Both the position numbers and the translations under genes were made by a program. From positions 124,001-188,000 of the forward strand of contig PYSS01000052.1 in assembly GCA_003049465.1 (NCBI GenBank): a stretch of 64,000 nt of DNA. The letters run 5' to 3'. The DNA is from Magnaporthiopsis rhizophila. Its lineage: Eukaryota > Ascomycota > Sordariomycetes > Magnaporthales > Magnaporthaceae. Shown piece after piece: positions 9,760 to 21,151 of the stretch. The notes under the pieces are model-generated. The model saw nothing but the letters and a program-made list of their open reading frames with translations. It did no database searches and was not told the origin of the DNA. Each line of letters opens with the position of its first letter. Positions within the stretch are counted from its first letter, which is position 1.

Positions 9760-12700
9760 CTACGGCGCAAACTGAGAGAGGCACCCTTGCTCAAAATCAC
9801 CAAAATCGTTGCTTAGATCGCCAAGGGGCGGCTCCTGCCCAAGGTCGAGCAAGGGGACCATCGAAGGCCTCCCATGGGCGCACTGGAACGGGAAGGCACA
9901 TGCGCCGAGACGCGAGAGCAGCGTCTGACAGTCGTCAAGGGACAGAGGGTCGTTGAACATGATAGCACCTAGGATCGACCGGGTTATTAACTTCTGGGCC
10001 TGGGAGCTTCTGCATACCACTCGTGGGTGGGCAGTTGGTGCTGGTCAAGAATGCCTGGGTTGGGTGATGTGAGAGAGCTTACTTCTGCATGCCCTGGAGT
10101 TGATCAAGTCCAGGATCCCCTGAGGGCAGCCGTGAAACCGCGAGATCCACGGTGTCTCTCCGCCTTCCCGGCCGGACGCCGGCCCCGTGAAGCCCTGGGC
10201 CGTGTCGGCCGAGCGCGCCAGCGTCTGGTCCCCCTCGAGCCTCCAAGCCTCCGTGCGGAGCAGTTCGGCGAGCATTTTCGGCTCGGTGCGACATCTCTCC
10301 ATTATGGCCGGAGGTAGGCTGGTCACTAATATCCCCTTGCCATCGCGCCCGCTTTTGCCCGGTATCGTGCCCGTCTTGGCTCTTCCGGGTGCTGCAGACT
10401 TGATTCGCGTCGGGATGGCGTGAAGGTGGGGACTAGACACCTGGTATAGGATCCCCCATCTCTCAAAATGAAATCTAAACCGTTCCAGCAGGACGCAATC
10501 CCGAGATGAAAGATCAAGCCAGAGACTGTGCTCCAAGTGTTCGGTGCGAGCCCTCCACACCGCATCTGTCTTGGTGCCGCCGACATCCTCGAAATACTCT
10601 CGCATGAGGGCTTCCACTCGACATCTTTCATCCGCAGCATGCTGATCGATGAGGACAACGACTGTTCCACGGTTGAATTGTGGGCGGCCCATTTTTCCAT
10701 CATCTTCTCCCTCACCCACAGCCCCCCTGCCATGCAGGCCAGGTACAGGCACTTTGACGAGGATAAACTTCTCGTCGACCTGAGAGATCACCTGCGAGCG
10801 TCTTAGATCAGCCTTGGAGATGCGACTCTCCACCGCCAAGGATGCTTTGTCGTCCCTGTGGCCGAAAATGACGGAGCAGCACCCGCCATGCTTGTGACTG
10901 CTGGTGGCGCACGCAAGCGTAGTCTCAACATCAGGCAAGCGTGGTATCGACGGCTCGGTTGTCTCGAAAACCGGATTGTTCCATCGAGAGACGACATCCT
11001 TGAGCCATGGGCTAGGCTCCTTCCCTCCCGGTGTCGAGCCACCACTAATCGAACGCTCCGGGGGCTCGGAAGTCTGTGGAGTCCGCTTAGGTCTGGCCGG
11101 TAGGATAAAGCCAGTCCTCGCGTCGACTAGGGATCGTGCCCCAGTTGCTGCGTCGTCCCAGTAAAATGTTCCCTCTGGGGCGCAATCATTGCGGAGCGAT
11201 TCCTCTTGGCGCATGGGTGGACCCACTGGTGACCTCGCCGGCTGCCACGATTCTTCAGCGGGAACGGTTGGTGGTCGTAGATTCGCAGAGTCTCCAGAAG
11301 CATTCCCAACCCCCTTCGCTACTCCCGGTGAATCTGGGTTCTGTGGGACAAGATCCTTCTCAGAATCTGAGCCTTCCGACTCGGAGCCCAGATGCTCTGA
11401 CAGCCCCATCGACGCAGGCCGGACTCCAAAGCCTCCATCGGGTGGGCTGCTCCTGGCGCCACGACTGTTGGCACATCCGGCCCCTGAGTCTCCCCCGTAA
11501 CCAGAGGGAAACTGGTCTGGAGATGTTGAGGTGGGCGATTTGCGCTGGGAGTCGAGGTTGACTCGCCGAGGGCTGAAGTGATACTTTTTGAGAAATGTAT
11601 ATGATATGGCCCTGAGAAGATCCACAATCATCGGGAGGCTATCATGGTGTTCATCTAGGAAGTCGTCTGGATGCATGGTGCGGTTTGTGGCACTCACACC
11701 AAGAGATATCCGAATATAGAAGACAGGCCATCGGTCAATTCCTTTCTTGACCCTAAGTTCGCTGGCCGTGTACTCTTTCTCCGTGGCGGCAGGGGTTGAG
11801 TGGCCAGATCCACGGCTAGAACCATCTTCAACCGTGCCGAACTTGGAGTTTGCGAAGACCTTGTTCACCTCTGCCAAGAGAACGTTGGACCCCAGATCTT
11901 CGGGTAGGGGCTCAACGCCAAAACTGATGAACTGCAATCTCTTGGTCGCTGCGGGCACAAGAGAGATGCAGCCATCTACGGTGATGCCAGATGATGATGC
12001 GCCCAGCGGCACCCAGCAATCGGGGCCAGCATGGTCCCAAAGTGAGGCTCGTAAGAGAAGATGAGAAGCTCTTGAAGCGAGTTCATGGCGTCCGGCACGC
12101 AAATTCAAGAAACGAGCAGAGCTAGACTCCCGCAATGTGACAGATACTTCGCCAGGGAAGGCAAGTAGCAGGGCCACGACCATGCGGACGAGCTGGTCCC
12201 AGTTCCGGCTGGCCCCTGGCCTCTCGGCGTCGAGTGCCCTCTGCTTGACGCGAACGGGCATCGATCCGAACAGGTCCCGGACCGTCACACGGGTTCCATG
12301 AGGAAAGTTCAGGACCTGTTGGCTGGGAAGCGCAGGAATATGGCGAGACACGATTTGGGAGTTGTGTACAAGCAAAAAATTGTGAGAGTTCTGCAAGCGG
12401 TGGTGCGAGGCGACAGAGAGCAACGACAAGGAAGCAACAGAGTAGATGAACAGGCCAGATCGTCCGTAGACTCCCTCGCTGGGGGGATACTTTGAGGTGA
12501 CTGGCCAAATGGCCTACGTCAACACGATGCTTCTTCAATATCGTATGGGGATGGGGACTGCGCGTACAATGAGGCTTTGCCAGCCCGCCATCCTCCATGA
12601 ACTCGGCGCACGGGATGCCGACACCGTTATCCTCCAGCGAGCAGTTGCCTAGGCGGAAGTCCACCGAGGCATTGACCTTGGTCGCTTTGGCATCAAGCGA

Positions 12701-12799
12701 GTTCCGGAGAAGCCCAAGCACCACGCCATTGAGCGAGGTAATGAACGACGAGGACTTGATCTGGGCTACCGCATCTGGTGGCAAAGGCTTTATCGACAT
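9760..12799 (-). CDS. MLH3: DNA mismatch repair protein MLH3 (MutL-gamma endonuclease subunit)
   Basis: Mlh3 pairs with Mlh1 to make the nicking endonuclease used in meiotic crossing over and some mismatch repair. Exons are 12799-12568, 12500-10083 and 9968-9760, giving 952 aa. The 67-bp first intron (GTACGC...GGCCAG) restores AKPHFTSK; the second (GTAAGC...CCTAG) restores NSRACRSAIMF. The N-terminal GHKL ATPase is visible as RNSLDA (residues 32-37) and DNGVGI (57-62). The C-terminal metal site is complete: DQHA-x2-E-x4-E at about residue 695 (DQHAADERCRVE), ACRSA, and CAHGRP. The middle is a long disordered linker. The Glu expected four residues before Asn33 in the ATPase motif is Gly29 (codon GGG, 12715-12713), which is unusual. 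The start is the only sensible ATG before MSIKPLPPDAV. Confidence 0.93.
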
Positions 12800-13675
12800 G
12801 GTAGCCGTGGGCGTTCCATCAGGTGTGGTGTGCTTGGCGGTGCTCCGAGGGAGCGGTAAAGGGGTGTTAGCTCCAGTACAATCGCAAGTTGGTGCTCGTC
12901 GTTCGCACAATCCAAAAACGCTCGCAGCCAGGAAGGCTTGGCTCCAGTAGTGCTGTGCGCAATGGCACAGGCTGAGACGAAATACGATGCGACCCCAAAG
13001 GCGCAAGCAAGGGGCGGGCGCGCCAAGCTCGCCGGGTTCGCAATCGAACATACAAACCAGCAGCACTGGGCGCCTCGAGCTGAGAACTCAGCTAGGTCCA
13101 ACGTTGACATCACCCAGCAATCACGTGGGTGGGAGACAACTGGGTCCGCCCGTCCAGCGCCCCACAATCCGCATCTTGGCGCAGCCAGGAGAACCCAAAG
13201 ACTCGGGAAAGGGCTTCACTCTGCTGGGATAATGATGCTCACATACCCGTCAGCCCCAGCGCAACCTGAAGGACCTGGCGTCATCATATAAATCCAAGAC
13301 CCATTTGACCGCGGCCAGCCTTCTCCTTGTCGCCGCTGGCGCATCCGCACCTCCATTTCTGCCTAGGACTGCCGCTCTCGCTTGCCTTTGTCCCTCCAAC
13401 CACTCGTTCTTGTCCCCACGTTTGCGGCGCTCGCCCAGCCCAACACTCCTTGAACACGACCAGCCCTGCCACCCTCTGATCGATCCGAACTACGGTACGC
13501 CAAACCGCCACCATTGACTGGCCGCCTGCTCACGGTTTCCCACCCTCGGCCGACTTTTCTCCTCGCAGATTGCCCTCCTTTGACCACGACCACAGCGCCA
13601 CCCGGATCCAACCGAATCGCCCGAACATCCGGGTTATTCCACAACAGTCAAGACAACCCGTCTGCCCAGTATACG
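12800..13675. other. Divergent promoter region
   Basis: This 876-bp region lies between MLH3 (minus) and the Ser-rich gene (plus). A CATATAAAT sequence at about 13285 could be a TATA element for the plus gene, whose leader would be about 390 bp and C/T-rich. No other gene is seen. Confidence 0.5.
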
Positions 13676-15244
13676 ATGGCCATGACAGAGACTGTGTCAC
13701 AAGGTGCGCGCAATGCCCTTCCCATTTGTCACTACTGCGGTCGCTACCACCCATCCACCACGAGCCCAAACTTCTGCCCTCTCCGACGACTCTCTGGCTA
13801 TGGTTCCGAAGACTGCTTTGGACGCCACAAAAAAGCGCCGTCGAGTCTTGCTACAAGCACATACATGCCGACAACCCCGGCCAGCAGCGAAGCTAACTTG
13901 ACTATGAAATGGATAGATCGTCACAGCAGGCGGCGGCCGTTTGCCACGCTGGTCAAGAAGCTCAGGAACTTCAAGGGCGGATACTCGGGCGACGACAGCC
14001 GAACGGGCTCAAAACACGCCAAATCCTCGTCAAAACAGCGGGCGTCCAAGAACAATAACCCATATCCCGAGTCTGGAAGGATAGGAAGCGGGGCGCCAAA
14101 TGCACAGCAACAGCATCCGCAGAGCGCCAGCGCGCGCTCCCTCTCCACCTCGCCGAGCGGAGTGACATCAAGCGCAACCTCTCTGGGGCGGACTCTGTCG
14201 CTCCGCTCATCCGCCAACAGCACACGCGGCCGAGCCCCAACGGCGGGCGCGCGATCGACAGCCCCCACCGTCTCCACCGACCACGAAGCCGCCCACTCCA
14301 TCGCCGCCCCGTCGCACGGCGCCTCCTCGGTGACGGGCACCAGCCGCACCGCCAACGGTGGTCTCGAATCCCGCAGAGGAGGCGATAGCACCTTCTCCTC
14401 GCCCGCCCCCTCCGTCCGTTCGCTCACTACTACTCTCACCACGATCCAATCATTACCGCTGGGCGGCCAGCATGGGGCTCTCGGCGGGGGCCACCCATAT
14501 CAAACAAACCAGGGCAACGGCGGCGGCGGCCACCACCAGCACCACAGCCATCACCAAGCTAGCAGCTCGCAGGTCATACACTTCAACCAGCCTTTTCCCA
14601 GTACACCCGCGTCGGCCATTCCGCCCCACCTGAACCCCTCCGGGGGCTCTACTGGTGCCGCACTGCTGGGTCAGCAGAGCCCACAGCACACGTATACAAC
14701 CGCGACGGCCAATGGGCTGCTGACAGACAACGCATCCATCTTGACTCTGGCTTCATCCTCCAAGGGTCGACGGCGACGTTCCCTCGACACGAACGCCAGC
14801 GTCCGCGCCCTCGCCCCGTCGTCTGTGTTTGGCGGCTCCCGTGAGTCTTTGCCTCTGTCGGTCCTCTCGGCCACCATCGACCCCGTGCCGGCAGTCCCCA
14901 CGACGCCTGGGGCTGGTCCGTCTTCACGGATGGTTGCCGAGAGGGCCAGCATATACAGTACCAGTGGAATCATCCCTGGTGACCGGAGCAGCTTCTATGG
15001 TTCGAAACAGCAGAAGGAACTGCAAGACAAGGCCAGTGGAGCTGGGTCATCAAGTGGAGGCGGTGCCCCTAGTATTGCGGACGCGGCAAGCATCCGGAAT
15101 GGACTGCTGGGTCATGGTCGGGCCGACAGCGTCGGCGGCAACGCCGGCGTCATCTCTAGCGCGCTCGTTAGCCCCCGTGAAGACCCCGGGGGCGAAGACG
15201 TCGAGAGCGGAGAAACGGGTCAGAAGGAAGTCGCCAAAGAATAA
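13676..15244 (+). CDS. Ser-rich basic hypothetical protein with one phase-1 intron
   Basis: The preferred model is exons 13676-13703 and 13917-15244 (451 aa). It joins MAMTETVSQ to DRHSRRRPFATLVKKLRNF, a basic start that looks conserved, followed by long Ser-, Gly- and His-rich disordered sequence and an acidic end. The intron has GTGCGC, a GCTAAC branch site and an ATAG acceptor, and is 213 bp. It is a multiple of three and has no stop, so the unspliced frame is also open and would add 71 residues with CHYCGRYH and two more Cys. No known domain is seen. The frame also runs upstream of 13676 without a stop, but the ATG-rich context and the leader favour 13676. Confidence 0.8.
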   Translation: MAMTETVSQGARNALPICHYCGRYHPSTTSPNFCPLRRLSGYGSEDCFGRHKKAPSSLATSTYMPTTPASSEANLTMKWIDRHSRRRPFATLVKKLRNFKGGYSGDDSRTGSKHAKSSSKQRASKNNNPYPESGRIGSGAPNAQQQHPQSASARSLSTSPSGVTSSATSLGRTLSLRSSANSTRGRAPTAGARSTAPTVSTDHEAAHSIAAPSHGASSVTGTSRTANGGLESRRGGDSTFSSPAPSVRSLTTTLTTIQSLPLGGQHGALGGGHPYQTNQGNGGGGHHQHHSHHQASSSQVIHFNQPFPSTPASAIPPHLNPSGGSTGAALLGQQSPQHTYTTATANGLLTDNASILTLASSSKGRRRRSLDTNASVRALAPSSVFGGSRESLPLSVLSATIDPVPAVPTTPGAGPSSRMVAERASIYSTSGIIPGDRSSFYGSKQQKELQDKASGAGSSSGGGAPSIADAASIRNGLLGHGRADSVGGNAGVISSALVSPREDPGGEDVESGETGQKEVAKE

Positions 15245-16361
15245 AACAAGTACCCTCGATGCAATATCTCTTTCTTTTGTTCTAGCGTCTCCGATTACAC
15301 CAAATTTCCTCTTTCTTACCACTCTTTGCTCCCTGCGTTCATATCAACATCTCCTTTGTCGTGTCTTTTCTTGGGTTGGCCAAGATAGTCGTTCAAGCTT
15401 GATACCTGCAAGTTTCAATACCCTGAGCTTTGGTGAAGAGGGTTCGCCCAAGCTCAAGTTGATACTTTTTCCGGTTTGTTTTTTCTGCTTTTCTTTTTTT
15501 CTGTTCTCTTACTCCAGATTATGCCCAAGATATCCTCCCAACAGCGTTGCATAATTATACTTGCGATACGTTATTTTCCACCCGTCGCCTCCGTGATTCA
15601 TCTGCTCTCGTCAATAGACCTCGGAATCCAATGATGGATATAGTTGGGTAGGTAGACTCATTTTTGCTCCTGCGAGGCGTGACCTCTGTTCCATGTAGTT
15701 ACAAAGGCCAGCGATTATCAAACTCCAGTCCGCATCCTAATAGAGGCCAGAGCGTAGTCGATCAACTTGAATTTTCCCACCGGAGCCGGGCGGCATCATG
15801 ACGCAACCTCGGTAAGCAACAGTGAAAGGTAGTGGCCGGGAATATATACCAGAGAACGAAATGGCGGCTGTGATCCTCTGCGTAGCTTTCTCCCGCCGTC
15901 TCGATAGATACCTTACATAGGACAGAAACGACGGCCAGGAAAGAGGGGGGGAAAAAGCAGCCGCAAAACTTGACAGACGTGCCCCGGCCCCCGACGAACA
16001 TTATGGCATTTGCGGTCCATGTAAGTGCGGCAAGTTCGCATCAAAGACGCTGGCTAACTAACTAGAAATCGAACATAACACACATAAACACTGTACACAC
16101 ATGCTACAGGCCAAGCAGTGACAGCGCCAACACATCCATATCGTAGGAATTAGGAACAGGAAGAGAGAGAGAGAGAAAAAGAGAGAGATAGTGTGCAGAA
16201 AAACAGTAAATGGGCATTATCAACATTCATAAAGTAGAAACGGGGCCAGAAGAGGGTGAGCATGGATCGTCGTGTAGAACTCTTCGAGTCATGGCAAGGA
16301 ATAGCCCCAGCGATGTAGGTGCTCAACTTGAAGCACATGGAGAGGAACAGACAGCCGACGC
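15245..16361. other. Convergent intergenic region
   Basis: This 1.1-kb region lies between two convergent genes. It is T-rich after 15245 (likely 3' UTR) and has a GAGAGAGA/AAAGAGAGAG tract at about 16160-16190. No gene is seen. Confidence 0.55.
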
Positions 16362-19300
16362 TCACAGCTCATCGTGAGCGTCAGTCTGGAGCTCCTCCTG
16401 ACCATCGACCCCCAGCTCGGGCTCGAGGGGCTGCTGCTGTCCTTTAGCCTCATCAACGTCGAGCTCAGGCTTCAATCCCTCCTCCTGCAGCTCCTTATGC
16501 TCCTCCTCCTCCTCCTCCTCCTCCTCCTCCTTCTGCTCACCTTGCATCTCACGCAAGGCCTCATTATGCTCGGAATCCATGTCGTCCAAGGCCTGTGCCA
16601 CCTCGGGGAACTTGGCCTCGAGCTGGTCGACGAAATCAACCTCAGGAGCCGCCACATCAGCTCCAACCTCGGGCGAATCCTGCACGGACGCGGCGGTATC
16701 GACAACAACGGTGTCGCCCTCGACCTCGACGGCGGCGGTCGCAGCGGCTGGTGTCTGCTCGGCGACGCTCTCGGTGGCGGTAACCTTGACCGTCTCCGTG
16801 ACGGTCTCGTACACCTTGACCACCTCCTTTTCGGGTGGAGGGGCGGCGGCAGCAGTAGCAGCAGCGGCAGCATCGGCCGACCCCGACTCGGACCCCTTGC
16901 TGTGTTGAGACTCCTCTTGCGCAGGCTTGGGGGAGGAGTCGTCTTCGCCGGAATCAATGCCGGCTTCGGAAGCAGGCTTCGCGACCGTCTGGGCGACCTC
17001 AACCACCGGAGCAGCAGAGCTTCCCAGAGCCTCGACGACCTCTGCCGGCAGGGCCGTCGCAGCTGACTCCTGCTGCTTATGTTGTTGTTGCTGCTGCTGT
17101 CCTTGTTGCTGCTGCTGCTGTTGCTGTTGAAGATACTGTTGTTGCTGTTGTTGCTGGAGCTGGAGTTGCTGTTGCATGTACAGGGTCCGCATGATCTCGG
17201 CCTCCCGCTCAGCCACGCCGTACGAGACGGGTGTCGACGGCGAGCGCAGGGCGAATATCAGAACCAGCAGTCCCAGCGCTGCGATGGTAATGTTCTTGCG
17301 GTCGCGCATGAGCACGTTTGCGGCCTCGAGCAGCAGCTCAGGAAGCGACTCGTCGCCCCGCCGACGCTGCTGCGGCGGCTGCTGGTCGGGTGGATATCCA
17401 GTGGTAGGCTGCTGGTGGGGGTGAGAAGGGTCCTGGCGGTAGGAAGGCTGCTGCTGGTCAGGCGGGTGCGTCTCTTGGCGGAGGGGGTGGTCCGGACGGG
17501 GAGCCTGCTGCTCGTGCAGCGCGACACGCATCGACCTCCTGCTTTGGCTCCTCGAGCTTTGGCTCCGCAGATCGAAGGCCCGGACACTGGGTGACACGGG
17601 ACTCTGAGGCGCCATGAAGCTATCCTCGCCCATGCCCATGCTCTCGTCTGGGTTCATCTGCTGCTGGCTGTCGCGCGTGATGGAATGCAAACTGTCGCGT
17701 CTGCTGCCCGCATGGGAGCCAGAGAGCATGCTGTCACGGTGGCTCGAGTGCCGACCCTCGCGGTTGTTAGACGGTGCGGGAGAGGCGGCTGGGCTACTTT
17801 GCGGTCCGAAAGCGACGCTGTCTCGGCGAGAGGTCCCCGAGGGCGACTGGCCATAGATTTCACGTCGACGCTCCTCGTCATGTCGCCTGCGCATGCCAGC
17901 CGCGGCAGCCTCTTCCGCACCGTCATCAGGCTCCCGAACCGGTGAAGACGGCACGTCCTGGGTGCCGAGGGACTCGCGGTGCACAGACGGTGATGACGGA
18001 CGGGGAGACGAAGGGTGGATGATCTCGGTCTGGTCTGCAAAGGAGTCCTCGTGCTTCTCATCCTCCCCGAACTCTTGCTCGACGTCATCGTGGGAATGCT
18101 CAGGCTGCTCGTCCGCTGCTTGCTCGAACTGCGCTTCGTGTGCGGCAGCTTCAGCTTCGGCCGCCGCCAGATGGGCCTCGGCCTCCTGCATCAGCTCTTC
18201 GTCTGTTCGAGGGTCGATATCTTCCTCTGCGTGTCGGTTGAACTCCTCCGCTGCCTGCCGATCAAGCTCCTCCTCACGCCTCTGGTGCTCGGCAGCCTGC
18301 CAGGACTCGAGCCGCTCCAGTTCAGTCTGCAGCGACGGCTCGAGAACTGGCTCAACTTCGGCGTCGACTCGCTCCATCTCCTTCCAGCAGGCCTCCCAGG
18401 CGCCGGCCCGCATCAGGCCGTTGCTAGCATAGATCTTGACCCGGAAGACCTTGCCGGGGCCTAGGGCTTCATACTTGATGTCCGATCTGCAAGTGCCGCA
18501 CCAATGCCTCGCCTCGCGACTGCTGGCGCCAGTCTTGCGCCGCGCCTGGCGCGACGGCGTGGCCGCGTAGTCGTCCTCACTCTCGTCGGTCGTCGTATCG
18601 TCCTCGCTGCTCTCGACGTATGCGAGGTTGGATGGCCCCAGGTAGTGGCCACACTCGAGGATACGGGCGCGGCGACGCATTGGCAGCTCCAGGGCCTCGA
18701 GCAGCCGCTCCTCGAGCACCTCATAGTCGCTCTGAGGGTGCGGCAGCAGGATGCCTCGCTCCAGCACCGTGTCTCCCATGCGGTCCTGAAGCTCCTTCCA
18801 GTTGTCGCGCAGCCGCTTCAGATCCTCGCTGGCCTTGAAGCAGCCCTCGTCGGACCCATCCTCGGCGGGCATCCCAAAGCCCTCATCCAGGACGTCCCCC
18901 CAGGTCCACCGTAGCGGTAGCAGCGTGGCGTGCAGCAGGACGAGCGGCGCCGGCTCCTTCTTAACTTTGAACCGCGTCGGCGTCGACCTGCCCTTGGGCG
19001 AGTACTGGGTTGATGCGCTGGGGCTGCTGAGGCGCGGGGCCGAGTGTGGCGGGATCGCCGTAGGCCGCTTGCTACCACCGCCCGAGGAGCGGGGAGTCGA
19101 AAATACCGATGCAGTGGGCGATGACATCTGCATGGCGCGGACGGCTGAGGTGGTGCGGAAGGCGTGTCTTGGGGTGCCCCTGGTTTCGGGCACGAAAACG
19201 TCGTCCTCGTCCAGGTTGGAGTCGAGGTTGGAGAAGTCCGAGATGCCCGATATTCGAGCTGGGCGCCCATATTGGGACTTGTCGTCATCGCCCTCGGCCT

Positions 19301-19811
19301 TCTCACCGCCACTGGCCATGTCGACGGAGCCCATGGAACTGCGCGGGCTGTGATCGCTAAAGACGTCGTCGTCGCCTTCTTGTTGGGAACTGCTGTCACC
19401 GCCTGCGTCCCCCTCGAGACCCTCGGCGGGGTCGACGTGATCGGGAACCTCGGACATACCCGATTCGCGGCGGTTGTGTGCCTGCTCTTCGGGCTGGGCG
19501 TGACGCTCCTCCGCGTTCAGCTCTTTTACATCACCTGCAGGAGGCCCCTGAGGTGTGTCCTCGGCATCACCGTGTTCTCGCGCCTCAGCGCTCCGATCGG
19601 CCTTGTCGTCGACACGGGCACTCTCGGCCTTGCCGCTCTCGGCCGGCTTGCTGTTTTCCTTGGTGTCGTGGACAGCGTTGTCCTGGCCTCGGGGCTCGAC
19701 AACCTCGGAGACGGTAGCGGCGGTCTGCTTGTCCATGGGTGAGTTCAAGCAGGACTGGTCAACGTGGATTTCGAAGTCGTCAGTGTCAAGGTCGGCGGCG
19801 GGTCGTGGCAT
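16362..19811 (-). CDS. Large low-complexity single-pass membrane protein
   Basis: One uninterrupted frame of 1149 aa. Homologues in other filamentous fungi are often labelled pathway-specific nitrogen regulator, a name with little support that I do not endorse. Residues 1-285 are acidic and disordered. A more ordered block follows (about 290-475): PLVLLHATLLPLRWTWGDVL, ECGHYLGPSNLAYVE and PGKVFRVKIYASNGLM. A WCGTCRSDI segment suggests a metal- or disulfide-linked pair. Glu/Gln-rich coiled coil follows, then an Arg/Ser-rich stretch, then one membrane helix (ITIAALGLLVLIFAL, about residues 840-856). After it comes a polyGln tract (plus-strand 17079-17176), an acidic tail with an 11-Glu run and a polar end. 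The start is MPRPAADLDTDDFEIHVD. Membrane topology is inferred. Confidence 0.88.
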   Translation of the reverse strand: MPRPAADLDTDDFEIHVDQSCLNSPMDKQTAATVSEVVEPRGQDNAVHDTKENSKPAESGKAESARVDDKADRSAEAREHGDAEDTPQGPPAGDVKELNAEERHAQPEEQAHNRRESGMSEVPDHVDPAEGLEGDAGGDSSSQQEGDDDVFSDHSPRSSMGSVDMASGGEKAEGDDDKSQYGRPARISGISDFSNLDSNLDEDDVFVPETRGTPRHAFRTTSAVRAMQMSSPTASVFSTPRSSGGGSKRPTAIPPHSAPRLSSPSASTQYSPKGRSTPTRFKVKKEPAPLVLLHATLLPLRWTWGDVLDEGFGMPAEDGSDEGCFKASEDLKRLRDNWKELQDRMGDTVLERGILLPHPQSDYEVLEERLLEALELPMRRRARILECGHYLGPSNLAYVESSEDDTTTDESEDDYAATPSRQARRKTGASSREARHWCGTCRSDIKYEALGPGKVFRVKIYASNGLMRAGAWEACWKEMERVDAEVEPVLEPSLQTELERLESWQAAEHQRREEELDRQAAEEFNRHAEEDIDPRTDEELMQEAEAHLAAAEAEAAAHEAQFEQAADEQPEHSHDDVEQEFGEDEKHEDSFADQTEIIHPSSPRPSSPSVHRESLGTQDVPSSPVREPDDGAEEAAAAGMRRRHDEERRREIYGQSPSGTSRRDSVAFGPQSSPAASPAPSNNREGRHSSHRDSMLSGSHAGSRRDSLHSITRDSQQQMNPDESMGMGEDSFMAPQSPVSPSVRAFDLRSQSSRSQSRRSMRVALHEQQAPRPDHPLRQETHPPDQQQPSYRQDPSHPHQQPTTGYPPDQQPPQQRRRGDESLPELLLEAANVLMRDRKNITIAALGLLVLIFALRSPSTPVSYGVAEREAEIMRTLYMQQQLQLQQQQQQQYLQQQQQQQQQGQQQQQQHKQQESAATALPAEVVEALGSSAAPVVEVAQTVAKPASEAGIDSGEDDSSPKPAQEESQHSKGSESGSADAAAAATAAAAPPPEKEVVKVYETVTETVKVTATESVAEQTPAAATAAVEVEGDTVVVDTAASVQDSPEVGADVAAPEVDFVDQLEAKFPEVAQALDDMDSEHNEALREMQGEQKEEEEEEEEEEHKELQEEGLKPELDVDEAKGQQQPLEPELGVDGQEELQTDAHDEL
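17079..17176 (-). repeat. CAG/CAA triplet tract coding polyGln
   Basis: Interrupted CTG/TTG triplets on the plus strand code runs of 6-9 Gln in the minus-strand gene, just after its membrane helix. A (TCC)n/(CTC)n tract at about 16501-16530 codes the Glu run near its C-terminus. Confidence 0.85.
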
Positions 19812-21151
19812 AACTAGGGGACGAAGCGGACAGGCGCAAGGCCGATCCAGAAAGTCGAGTTTATACTAGGGGCGGTGTTAGCCTGGACTGGGGTGGGGTT
19901 GCTCCGTGGTTGTTTGCAGGCGCTCTGGCAACGGTTGCAGCGGCAGGTGGGAATCGATGGGACAATTGTTTTCGCGATAGGAAAAGACATGGGCGAGGGT
20001 CGGTTCCCCACGGCTGTGATTTGTTCGTTGTGCTGTGCGTCTTCTGCAGGCCTATCCGAGGGCAGCTGGTAATGTCGAAATGCGCCAAGCACCCCAGAAC
20101 TGATTGTTTACTTTTCCTTACCGCTGCCCAATGGTGCCGTTGCCCCGGCAAAGCGGGACTAAATTGGGCCACTCGCCCAATCACAGGTTGGGCCCGCAGC
20201 TGAGCCGGTCGATCTTTTCAATTCGTGCAGAAGCCGCCGTTGAGGTCCTGCGACGTGGACATAATGGAGCAGACAGAGCAGAAATGCATTGCGATCGAGG
20301 GGCTTGCATGGGGCTTATTTTCGTCTGCCCTTTCTGTGTCTCGCCTCCTCCCCTCCCGACAATCGTGTTTTTGAACCAGAATGATGCTGTCGATTGCGAT
20401 TGAATTCCAGTGATTCTCTGCCGTTTACATCATCCTCGAGGCGGGAATTATGCGATGTCTTCGACTTTGCATGGCTCCCAAGAAGCCGGCACAGCCGGAC
20501 AGGACCGACGCACTTCAGAAAAACAGCGCAGAACCCCTTGCGGGCATTGGCCCGCCGTGACCAGAATCAATCACGCTCGGGGCGTGTGCTGAACTTCGTG
20601 CCTCTGCTGCATTGCCTTAGCGTCGACGTCATGCCTGCGAGCCCGCCAGCAGCTCCGACGGCTAGGTTCCTGTCCGGCCAAGGCGAGAAGCCATGCCCGT
20701 AGCCGCATCATCCTCCAGCCTGCTGAGTCGCCGCCACTGCAGCGGGGACCATGGTCTAGGCTTGCCAGTTTCGCTGCCCAACAAGCCACTGGGACACATC
20801 ACGCTCCGTCCTCGGCCGTCCGTCGAGATGAAGAGAACTTTTCCATATGCATGCAGCACAAGCTTGCTTCAAAGTTTCAGCTCGCCACGGCGCGGCGCTT
20901 GCAATGGACGGAGCAGGGAGCTAGCTACTCCCGCCGCCTCAAGCGTGGGAGCAGCATTGCCGCCTCATAATCGGAGTAGACAGGCAGCCTACTGCTATAT
21001 ATATGTCCCGCGCCGCTGCCGGCACAATATGTCCTTTTTGCAACCTGGCTATCATCCTCGCTACTTCGCATCGTAGAACACTTGGCTTGTGAACGCTCTC
21101 GATTCCTCTGCTCGCCTGCGTCAGTCAGCGAACAACAAGCCAGATCCCAAG
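19812..21151. other. Divergent promoter region
   Basis: This 1.34-kb stretch lies between the large membrane-protein gene (minus) and the amylase relic (plus). A CTATATATATG at 20995-21005 could be the old TATA box of the amylase. No other gene is seen. Confidence 0.5.
20995..21005 (+). promoter_or_regulatory. TATA box candidate of amylase relic
   Basis: CTATATATATG lies about 150 bp upstream of the ATG at 21152, a normal distance in ascomycetes. Confidence 0.35.

Noticed and set aside
13514..13675. Upstream extension of the Ser-rich protein
   Set aside because: The frame is open but the sequence is leader-like and the conserved-looking start is at 13676.
17079..17594. Plus-strand Leu-run open frame
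   Set aside because: It is the antisense reading of the CAG/CAA polyGln tract in the minus-strand gene.
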